Below are positions 7,303 through 13,325 of a DNA stretch of 14,750 nt, piece after piece. Below the pieces are notes generated by a model. That model did no database searches and was not told where the DNA came from. It worked only from the letters and a program-made list of their open reading frames with translations. How positions within the stretch are numbered: the stretch's first letter is position 1; every line of letters begins with the position of its first letter. Origin of the DNA: Planctomycetota bacterium (GTDB taxonomy: Bacteria > Planctomycetota > Planctomycetia > Isosphaerales > Isosphaeraceae); assembly GCA_021777685.1 (NCBI GenBank), contig JAJYDH010000100.1, positions 1 through 14,750 of the forward strand, in the 5' to 3' direction. Made by a program: the position numbers and the translations under genes.

Positions 7303-8204
7303 AACCCCGCCACTGGCCGGCCATCTTGATCGTCGTGGCGACTCTCGCGGGCCTGGCGAGCGGCTGGATCACGGTCCAGCCCGGCGAGGTGGCCGTGGTC
7401 CGTCGCCTGGGCCGGGTCCTGCCCGAGACGTGGGGCCCCGGCCCTCACTGGGGATGGCCGCTCGGGATCGACCGGACGACGCGGCTCCGACTCGACGAGG
7501 TCCGCCGGCTCGAATTCGGGCGGGTCGACACGCCCGGCCCGCTCGATGCCCCCGGCCTGGGCGAGTACCTGACCGGCGACCACAACATCGTCCGGGCCCG
7601 GGGGGTCGTCCAGTTTCGCGTGGCCGATCCCGTCGCCTTCCTCCTCCGCGCCGAGGATCTCGACCAGATCCTCGCCCGCTCGACCGAGGCGAGCCTGGCC
7701 CGCGCCCTGGCCTCGCGGGGGATCGACGACCCGCTCAGGGGCCAACGCTCCCGGGTCGCGGCCGAGGTCCGGGACGAGCTGGCCCGTTCGGTCGAAGCGC
7801 TCGGGCTGGGCGTGGCGATCCTGGGCGTGAACCTGACCGACGCCCGGCCCCCGGTCGAGGTCGAGCCCGCCTTCGCCGAGGCGCAGGCCGCCCAGAGCGA
7901 GCGCGACCGCCGGATCAACGAGGCGAAATCCCTGCTCGGGACCCTCCGCCCCGCCGCGCTCGCAACTGCCGAGGGCGCGACCGACGCCGCCCGGACCAGG
8001 GCCGCCCGCGACGTCGAGATGGCCCGGAGCCGCGCCGACCGGTTCCTCAACCTCCTGGCCGAGGCCGACCGCTCGCGGACCCTGACCGTCCGCCGCCTCT
8101 ACCGCGACGCCCTCCGCGACCTCTTGCCCCGAGTCCGCCGGAAGGTCCTGATGACCCCCGACGAGCCCGTCGACCTCGGCCTCTTCGGCGTCGGCCCGGA
8201 GTGA
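7299..8204 (+). CDS. hflK: HflK-like SPFH (band 7) protein
   Basis: 301 residues. A membrane segment (7-24) is followed by an SPFH domain with HflK features: WITVQPGEVAVVRRLGRV (23-40), GPGPHWGWPLGIDR (46-59), YLTGDHNIV (90-98) and ILGVNLTDARPPVEVEPAF (174-192). A helical segment with SERDRRINEA follows, and the C-terminus has RRLYRDALRDLLPRV and RKVLM. It is more conventional in size than the SPFH part of the upstream fusion, so the operon encodes two HflK-like domains and one HflC-like domain. The start is GTG at 7299, overlapping the upstream TGA in a GTGA junction, which implies translational coupling. Its stop abuts the stop of the convergent trmB gene. Confidence 0.87.
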   Translation: MKPRHWPAILIVVATLAGLASGWITVQPGEVAVVRRLGRVLPETWGPGPHWGWPLGIDRTTRLRLDEVRRLEFGRVDTPGPLDAPGLGEYLTGDHNIVRARGVVQFRVADPVAFLLRAEDLDQILARSTEASLARALASRGIDDPLRGQRSRVAAEVRDELARSVEALGLGVAILGVNLTDARPPVEVEPAFAEAQAAQSERDRRINEAKSLLGTLRPAALATAEGATDAARTRAARDVEMARSRADRFLNLLAEADRSRTLTVRRLYRDALRDLLPRVRRKVLMTPDEPVDLGLFGVGPE

Positions 8205-8978
8205 TCACCGGCGAGTCGGCGGGCCATTGTCCCGCGACTCCCACGCGTCGAGGTCGCACCACGGCCCCCGGCTCCGGAACGTCGGCGGCGGGAGCGATTC
8301 GGCCCGCCTGATCGCCCCGGCCGTCGAGAGGTCGTCGCGCCGGGTCCCCTGCCCCCGGAAGATCTTCAGGCCCCGGCTCCTCGCCAGGATCTCGCGCCGG
8401 CTTCGCCCTTCGGGAGCGTCCGGCCAGGGCTTGGGATGCTCGGCGAAGTCGAAGAAGACCGGCACGAGCCGGGTCATGTAAGCCCAGTAGTCCGGGTTGT
8501 CGGTCTGGATGACGAACAGCCCGCCGGGGGCGAGGGCCCGGTGGACGTCCGCCAGGAACCGGGGGGTCACCAGCCGGAGGTGGGCCTGTCGGTGGTCGTG
8601 ATAAGGCTGGGGATGGTAGAGGTGGACCTCCGCGATGCTGGACGCTCCCACATACGCCCCCATCAGCGTCTGTGCGTCCTTGACCGCGAATCGGACGTTG
8701 TGGAGTCCTCGCTGGTTCGCACGCCGGGTCGCGTATCGGATCACGACGGGGAGGATGTCGCTGGCGAAATGGTCGAATTCGGGGCGGGCCAGCGCACTTT
8801 GCAGGGTAAACCGCCCGTTGCCGCAACCCAGTTCCAGCACGACCGGGGCGACCCGGCCGAAGATCCCCGCCCAGTCGAGCGGCCCCGGCGGGGGCAATCG
8901 CTTGATGGCCGTCCGGGCCCAGCGCTCCTCGGGCAGGATCTCGCCGGGGATCGGGACCCCGAATTCTTCCTCGATCAT
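8205..8978 (-). CDS. trmB: tRNA (guanine-N7)-methyltransferase TrmB
   Basis: 257 residues from ATG at 8978. TrmB makes m7G46 in the variable loop of tRNAs using S-adenosylmethionine. The SAM-binding motif VVLELGCGNGRF is at 46-57. HNVRFAVKDA (93-102) and VHLYHPQPYHDHRQAHLRLV (118-137) correspond to the region of the family's DPWPK/H block, here changed to HPQPY. ALAPGGLFVIQTDNPDYW follows at 148-165. The start is supported by GGAGGGG about 8 bases upstream on the minus strand. An alternative ATG at 9008 overlaps the stop of the upstream gene in an ATGA junction, and the frame stays open to 9191. The upstream extension is read as part of the neighbouring gene, so 8978 is preferred. The altered motif leaves some doubt about the exact substrate. 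Confidence 0.82.
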   Translation of the reverse strand: MIEEEFGVPIPGEILPEERWARTAIKRLPPPGPLDWAGIFGRVAPVVLELGCGNGRFTLQSALARPEFDHFASDILPVVIRYATRRANQRGLHNVRFAVKDAQTLMGAYVGASSIAEVHLYHPQPYHDHRQAHLRLVTPRFLADVHRALAPGGLFVIQTDNPDYWAYMTRLVPVFFDFAEHPKPWPDAPEGRSRREILARSRGLKIFRGQGTRRDDLSTAGAIRRAESLPPPTFRSRGPWCDLDAWESRDNGPPTRR

Positions 8979-9004
8979 CGTTCGATCCCCTCCGCCGTCC
9001 GCCA

Positions 9005-9925
9005 TCATTCGCGGCCGGCCCCGGACGCCCTGCCCAGGGCCTCCCGGTCCCTCTCGGCGAGCAAGAGCGGGAAGAACCGCAGGCGGTGGCCCCTCGACGC
9101 GTCGTAATAGGCCAGCTTCGTCCCCCGCCCGCGGAAGGTGAGCAGGGGCGGGTCCGTCCTCCTTGGCGGGCCCGAGTGGGAATCGGGCCATCTCGACGAG
9201 AGACTTGCCGTTGAAGAGGAACAGCGCCCGCTCTCGGTGGCGGCCATGAGCACGAGCCTGAAAAACGATTCAAAATGCCCGGGATCGATGGCCAGGTCCA
9301 GCCCGCGCACCTTCGCCGGGTCGATCCTGTTGGGGAGGGCCCGTCCCGCGTAGGCGATGGCGTCAGAAATCGGGGCGACGTCCATGACGTCCGGGATCAT
9401 CGCCGGGTCGGAGATCGGCGCGAACAGCGGCCCTTGCTCGCGGGAGCAGGCCAGCCCCGTCACCGGGCCCGTCGGCAGGCGAAACTCCCTTCGATCCGTT
9501 CCCGTCCCCAGGTCGAGGACGTGAATCGAGCTGCCCCCGGACACCGAGGCGAAGAGGGCCTTGCCCCGGACGGCGAGCGGGTCGGGCTTGAACGGCACCT
9601 CCACGCGTTTCATCTCGGCCGCTTCGAGGGCGTCGACGTACGCCAGTTGACCATCCTCCGGCAGGGCGATGATCAGGGTGACATCGTCCGCGAGCATCAC
9701 CCAACCCCCGATCCCGGGCAGAGCCACCGACCCTTCGGGCACGCCTTCCCGGCCCGCCCCTCCCGGCAATACAGGCCGATCCTGCGGCTGGGCCCGGACC
9801 GGTGCCGCGAGTCCCAGGATCGGCGCGACCGCGACCAAACCGGCGGCCCTTCGTCCGATCGGCCACACCGTACCGCCCGACGAACAACCAGGACCGCGTT
9901 CCGAAAGCGTGACCGCCGTGGACAT
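9005..9925 (-). CDS. Exported beta-propeller-like protein with internal compensated frameshift
   Basis: 306 residues. The N-terminus has a twin-arginine-like start (IGRRAAGLVAVAPILGLA) ending in APVRA before Gln, consistent with a signal peptide cleaved near residue 45. The body has short strand repeats of the YVTN/WD-like kind: GGWVMLADDVTLIIALPEDG, LAYVDALEAAEMKRVEV, and KALFASVSGGSSIHVLDLGT. ATG 9925 has a strong RBS (AGAGGAG, complement at 9932-9938). Residues about 235-259 (CSSSTASLSSRWPDSHSG and following) are unlike the rest. The neighbouring frame over the same bases reads ALFLFNGKSLVEMARFPLG, which fits the protein far better. Two small indels, near 9224 and near 9150, apparently moved this part out of frame and back. 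The function is unknown and no catalytic motif was seen. It may be co-transcribed with trmB. Confidence 0.6.
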   Translation of the reverse strand: MSTAVTLSERGPGCSSGGTVWPIGRRAAGLVAVAPILGLAAPVRAQPQDRPVLPGGAGREGVPEGSVALPGIGGWVMLADDVTLIIALPEDGQLAYVDALEAAEMKRVEVPFKPDPLAVRGKALFASVSGGSSIHVLDLGTGTDRREFRLPTGPVTGLACSREQGPLFAPISDPAMIPDVMDVAPISDAIAYAGRALPNRIDPAKVRGLDLAIDPGHFESFFRLVLMAATESGRCSSSTASLSSRWPDSHSGPPRRTDPPLLTFRGRGTKLAYYDASRGHRLRFFPLLLAERDREALGRASGAGRE

Positions 9926-10108
9926 GACAGGCTCCTCTCGTCAAGGTCACCGTGGCAGGCCCCAGGATCAATCTCATGCCGCACTTTGCCAGAAGATGAT
10001 GGTCTACGCCACAAGCTTGACCACGGACTGACATAGCGTCACCTCTCGCTGATCCCGACTGGATCTGGGCCTTCACGCAACTTACTTCACCGTCACTGCC
10101 TTCGGAGA

Positions 10109-10645
10109 TCACCTGTTCGGCACTGTCGGCTGAGATTCCTCCTGCCAGCGATTGCGGACCGCTCGCTCTTGCTTCCAGCAACGATCCAGCGGCAGCACCA
10201 GGAACCGCGCCGTCGTCCGACGACTTCGCCCCCTGTATCGGGCCTTCTCCTCAGTATCGCGGCCTGCGGTTGATCCGCTCCACATGCATGGTCATTCGTC
10301 CGCACTCGATGGCACGCCGAACTCTTCGGGCGGGAAGGCGATCGTCCTGGCGTACTTCTCCGAACCAAGAGCCCCGATCGCCTTGGCCAACTCGGGCACC
10401 GCCAGGAACACCGCATCCGACACCACATCCGCATGACGTCTCCGGGCTGACGCCTCGCCCTGGCCCTCCTCGAACGGCGGCGCCAACCGGCCCACGAAAT
10501 CCCGCGGGGCCTTCAATTCGGGCAGGTGTCTCGGCATCGTGGCCAGGTCGGCCCGCTCCTGATCGCTCATCTTGTCCCGCCGCCTGACGATCAGCCAGCG
10601 ATGCTTGAAGAGGAACGCCGACTTCCCGATCGACGCCATGACCAC
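10109..10645 (-). pseudogene. Transposase C-terminal remnant, frameshifted
   Basis: The minus strand from 10645 reads FLFKHRWLIVRRRDKMSDQE, then LATMPRHLPELKAPRDFV and AVPELAKAIGALGSEKYART, a layout I know from DDE transposases of planctomycetes and related bacteria. The frame then shifts to CGRMTMHVERINRRPRY, and shifts again to EKARYRGRSRRTTARFLVLP followed by LDRCWKQERAVRNRWQEE, ending at a TGA (10109-10111). Two frameshifts and loss of the N-terminal catalytic half make it inactive. The MHVERINR segment matches a HVERxNR motif near the end of such transposases. I cannot place it in an IS family with certainty. Confidence 0.6.
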
Positions 10646-11008
10646 GACCCGACCTGACGACCTCCCGATCGGCTTCGGCCCGCTCCGCGACCGACACCTT
10701 CCCGGCCACGATGGACGCCGCCTCGGCGACTCTCGGCTGAGGGTGACGTACGGTCCCGAAGACTACCCTCGTCATGATCTCGACCACCCGCCCCTTCTCC
10801 CGACGCTTCTCGACCGTGGCGTGGTTCATCCCCCCGGGCCGATCGTGCGTCCGGAAAGGCGGCACTTGCACGATCGGCAGTCGAGCATCCGTCGTCGTTC
10901 GTCCTTGCCATGGCGTGCGCGGACGGTCAGGTTGCCGGCCCCTCGGTTGCCATGGTCGGGGCATTCGCTCAGCCTGGCGACCAAGAGGCGGGATAGATCC
11001 TCGGTCAT
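10646..11008 (-). pseudogene. IS1-like transposase remnant (copy B), internally deleted
   Basis: From ATG 11008, preceded by GGGGAG as RBS, the frame reads LSRLLVARLSECPDHGNRGA then MLDCRSCKCRLSGR. This is the same zinc-ribbon as in copy A (CPEYGERRAGN, CRACKVRFSER). A deletion and frameshift near 10840 then join it to NHATVEKRREKGRVVEIMTR followed by VVFGT. That corresponds to YAVVEKTREKERVVSIATRV and VFGT in copy A, so most of the catalytic middle is missing. The sequence beyond this is scrambled and meets the other transposase remnant near 10646. It has the same orientation as copy A. Confidence 0.65.
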
Positions 11009-11184
11009 GGCGACACTCCCCTGATCCATGCGGCGGCAGGAGACGGCCCAGGTCGATAGCGTCACACATACCAAGGACTTATGCCGTTCCGCATCCCTGG
11101 GACACCACCCGGGCGATGGAAGAGGACGGGGGGCATGCGACGAGCCGGCGAGAGGGCGACCTCTCGGGATTCCGGCTCGCGGAT

Positions 11185-11213
11185 TTGGCCGGGGAGTGGC
11201 CGCACATTATAAT
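11185..11213 (+). promoter_or_regulatory. Sigma70-type promoter of the DUF493 gene
   Basis: TTGGCC (11185-11190), a 17-bp spacer, and a perfect TATAAT (11208-11213). Transcription would begin near 11220 and give a leader of about 48 bases before the GTG start at 11268. Confidence 0.7.
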
Positions 11214-11267
11214 AACTCCCGCACGTCTCGCCCCGCCGCTCCCGCACGTCCCGAAAGGAGCCCGACC

Positions 11268-11552
11268 GTGGATCATCGCCCCTCCGAAGACCTCCTGGAG
11301 TCTTCACATCCGTTCCCCGGGACCTATCAGATCAAGGCGATCGGGACGCCCGATGACGATTTCGTCGGCCGGGTCGTCGAGGCCGTCGTGTCGGAGCTGG
11401 CGACCCCCGAGGAGCTGGACCACAAGATCCGTGTGACGCCCGGCGGCCGACACGTCTCGCTGACGATGGAGATGAGCGTCCAGAGCGCCGACCAGGTCCG
11501 GGCGATCTACGCCCGGATTCGCGACGTCAAGGGGCTGACCCTCCTGTTCTGA
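11268..11552 (+). CDS. DUF493 (YbeD-like) small protein
   Basis: 94 residues from GTG 11268, with AAAGGAG at 11254-11260 as a well-placed RBS 7 bases upstream. The frame is open further upstream, but the RBS and promoter decide this start. The sequence has the compact ferredoxin-like layout of the DUF493/YbeD family: YQIKAIGTPDDDFVGRVVEA, then KIRVTPGGRHVSLTMEMSVQ and SADQVRAIYARIRDVKGLTL ending in LF. These proteins are small cytoplasmic alpha/beta folds thought to have regulatory or ligand-binding roles; no reaction is known. The gene is monocistronic by position, preceded by eroded transposons and followed by a GC-rich hairpin. Confidence 0.85.
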   Translation: MDHRPSEDLLESSHPFPGTYQIKAIGTPDDDFVGRVVEAVVSELATPEELDHKIRVTPGGRHVSLTMEMSVQSADQVRAIYARIRDVKGLTLLF

Positions 11553-11583
11553 GGGGGGGACTCGCCCCGCGAGAGGCCCCCCG
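11552..11583 (+). terminator. GC-rich hairpin after the DUF493 gene
   Basis: Directly after the stop codon, GGGGGG and CTCGC can pair with GCGAG and CCCCCC across a short loop, with a few unpaired bases. No U-tract follows, so this is at best a weak or factor-dependent terminator. Confidence 0.4.
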
Positions 11584-11623
11584 AAGTCGTCGGGCGATCT
11601 TCACGCCCTCACGCCCGGGCGGG

Positions 11624-11653
11624 TTGACCGGACGTCGGGCCAGCCCGTAGAGT
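11624..11653 (+). promoter_or_regulatory. Candidate promoter of the YrdC-phosphatase gene
   Basis: TTGACC (11624-11629), an 18-bp spacer, and TAGAGT (11648-11653). The predicted start near 11660 leaves a leader of about 70 bases to the ATG at 11729. The -10 box is imperfect. Confidence 0.45.
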
Positions 11654-11728
11654 GATCCGAGACGGCGTCGGGCGATCGTGACCCGATGCCGCCCGGCGCG
11701 ACGAAGGCCCGGAGACCGAAGCCGACCC

Positions 11729-12838
11729 ATGACTGAACGGATCGACCTATCCCGGGCCGACGACCCGCGCGACGTCGTCCATCGGGTCGTGGCCTGTCTG
11801 GCGCAAGGTGGCGTCGTCGGCCTGGCGACGGAGACCACCTACGGGCTCCTCGCCGGCGCCTTGAGCCCTCCGGCCGTCGACCGGCTCCGCCTCCTGGCCG
11901 GGCCGGCCTCGTCGGAGCCGCCGACGCTGTTCCTCCGGGGGGCCTCCGAGGTCGACGACTGGGCGGATGTCTCCCCGGAGGCCGGCCGACGGCTCGCCCG
12001 GCGGGCCTGGCCGGGGCCCGTGACGCTCGTCCTTCCCACCTCCGAGCGGGGCCTGGCCGGCCGACTGCCCGCCGAGGTCCGGTCGTTCCTGATGCCCGAC
12101 GGGTCGATCGCGCTCCGATCCCCGTCGAACCGGATGGTCCGCGAGGTCCTCCGGCTCCTGCCCGGCCCGACGATCCAGGTGGACCCGCCGGCCGGGCCCG
12201 ACGGGGCCGCGATGGGCGCCGAGGATCTGGCGGGGCTCGACGGCCTGGACATGGTCGTGGACGTCGGCCCGACCGAGTTCGGCGGCCCGTCCACCGTCGT
12301 CGAGGTCGGGGCCGACCGCTGGTCGGTCGTCCGGCCGGGCGTGGTCCCCGAGGACGTCCTGGCCCGGATGGCCGGCACGATCCTCCTGTTCGTCTGCACG
12401 GGGAACACCTGCCGGAGCCCGATGGCCGAGGCCCTCTGCAAGGTCCTGCTCGCCCGACGCCTCGGCTGCGAGATCGGCGGGCTGGTCGACCGAGGTTTCG
12501 TCGTGCTCTCGGCCGGGGTCTCGGCGATGGACGGGATGCCCGCCGCGACGCACGCCGCCGAGGTCGTCAGGTCCAAGGGAGGCTCGCTCGACGAGCACCA
12601 GAGCCGGCGGGCCGCCGCCGACCTCGTCCGCCACGCCGATCACATCATCGCCATGACCCTCGACCACCTGGACGTCCTGCTCGATCAGGTCCCCGACGCC
12701 GCCCCCCGGGCCCGGCTCCTCGACGCCTCCGGCGACGACATCGCCGACCCCGTCGGCTCCGACCTGGCGACCTACCACCGGACCGCCCGCCAGATCGAGA
12801 CCCACCTCGGCCACCTCCTCGACGAGCTGGGCTTCTGA
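11729..12838 (+). CDS. YrdC/Sua5-like domain fused to a protein-arginine phosphatase (YwlE-like)
   Basis: 369 residues. The N-terminal part (about 10-205) is a Sua5/YciO/YrdC fold: GGVVGLATETTYGLLAGAL (27-45), WPGPVTLVLP (94-103), IALRSPSNRMVREVL (127-141). The Lys/Arg-rich substrate loop and the S-x-A-N motif of active threonylcarbamoyl-AMP synthases are not recognisable, so catalysis by this half is doubtful. The C-terminal part (217-369) is a low-molecular-weight phosphatase with the C-x5-R loop CTGNTCRS at 223-230 and the DP general-acid pair at 340-341. Thr at position 227, in CTGNTCR, is the residue known to steer YwlE-type enzymes to phospho-arginine; tyrosine phosphatases usually have Ile there. 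In Bacillus the sua5 and ywlE genes are neighbours, which this fusion mirrors. ATG 11729 was chosen because the YrdC fold begins just after it; the frame is open from 11678 and the RBS is weak. Confidence 0.85.
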   Translation: MTERIDLSRADDPRDVVHRVVACLAQGGVVGLATETTYGLLAGALSPPAVDRLRLLAGPASSEPPTLFLRGASEVDDWADVSPEAGRRLARRAWPGPVTLVLPTSERGLAGRLPAEVRSFLMPDGSIALRSPSNRMVREVLRLLPGPTIQVDPPAGPDGAAMGAEDLAGLDGLDMVVDVGPTEFGGPSTVVEVGADRWSVVRPGVVPEDVLARMAGTILLFVCTGNTCRSPMAEALCKVLLARRLGCEIGGLVDRGFVVLSAGVSAMDGMPAATHAAEVVRSKGGSLDEHQSRRAAADLVRHADHIIAMTLDHLDVLLDQVPDAAPRARLLDASGDDIADPVGSDLATYHRTARQIETHLGHLLDELGF

Positions 12839-12847
12839 CCCGGCGGG

Positions 12848-13189
12848 TCAATAGAGCTTGCTCGCCGGGTAATACCGCCGGATCACGACGGCCCGGAGCC
12901 TCGCCAGCACGATCAGGTTCGCCAGCTTGGCCCAGATCAGCCAGGATGTGAGCGCCCGGGCCTCGATGAAATCGGTGAGCCCGAAGGCGAAGAACGCCAG
13001 CGCATAGCCGATCTCGATCGCCGCTCGGCCCCGCCGCAGATACCGGGCCAGGACCAGCAGGCCGAACACGACCCACGCCGTCCCTTCGAACAGGTTGAAG
13101 GCGTGGACATAGCCGGGCATGGGGAAGTCGCCCGGCGCGACCGGCCGGTATCGCCACCAGGTCCGGGTCCAGAGCAGGTCGAGGATCAT
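12848..13189 (-). CDS. Small conserved membrane protein
   Basis: 113 residues from ATG 13189; the frame allows a start at 13237, but that N-terminus is Gly-rich and unlikely. The N-terminal RTWWRYRPVAPGDFPMPGYV is followed by three hydrophobic segments at about 27-49, 57-74 and 80-97, and a basic end RRYYPASKLY. The Trp-rich start and the PMPGYVHAFNLFEG motif suggest a conserved family, but I know no function. It lies convergent to the YrdC-phosphatase gene, with only 9 bases between the stops, and downstream of the cyclase-like gene on the same strand, separated by the 7-bp repeat array. Confidence 0.65.
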   Translation of the reverse strand: MILDLLWTRTWWRYRPVAPGDFPMPGYVHAFNLFEGTAWVVFGLLVLARYLRRGRAAIEIGYALAFFAFGLTDFIEARALTSWLIWAKLANLIVLARLRAVVIRRYYPASKLY

Positions 13190-13237
13190 CCCGCCACCCC
13201 CGCCATCCGACGGCCGATCGCCAGTCCACAAATCCAA

Positions 13238-13325
13238 GATCTCAGATCTCAGATCTCAGATCTCGGATCTCGGATCTCGGATCTCAGATCTCAGATCTCA
13301 GATCTCAGATCTCAGATCTCAGATC
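13238..13325. repeat. 7-bp tandem array (GATCTCA/GATCTCG)
   Basis: Twelve perfect-length units of 7 bp run from 13238 to 13321, with a partial GATC after them. The last base of the unit is A, A, A, G, G, G, then A six times. Each unit contains GATC, and A-units create AGATCT at each junction. The array starts between the two minus-strand genes and runs into the 3' end of the cyclase-like gene, whose stop codon (13312-13314) it supplies. Confidence 0.95.

Larger units (their letters stand above)
10033..11065. mobile_element. Mosaic of two eroded transposons
   Basis: The block holds a transposase C-terminal remnant (10109-10645) joined to a deleted IS1-like transposase (10646-11008), both on the minus strand. 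It is bounded by the same 10-bp sequence ATAGCGTCAC in direct orientation at 10033-10042 and 11056-11065. The right copy lies inside the IS1-like terminal sequence CGATAGCGTCA (11054-11064), whose inverse occurs at the left end of copy A (1390-1400). The left copy may mark another element end or result from deletion between repeats. No intact transposase is present. Confidence 0.5.

Noticed and set aside
8979..9191. N-terminal extension of TrmB to 9191
   Set aside because: These residues are Pro/Arg-rich or belong to the frameshifted part of the upstream propeller gene. A strong RBS precedes the ATG at 8978.
13238..13325. CRISPR array
   Set aside because: The units are 7 bp and directly adjacent, without spacers. 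There are no cas genes nearby.
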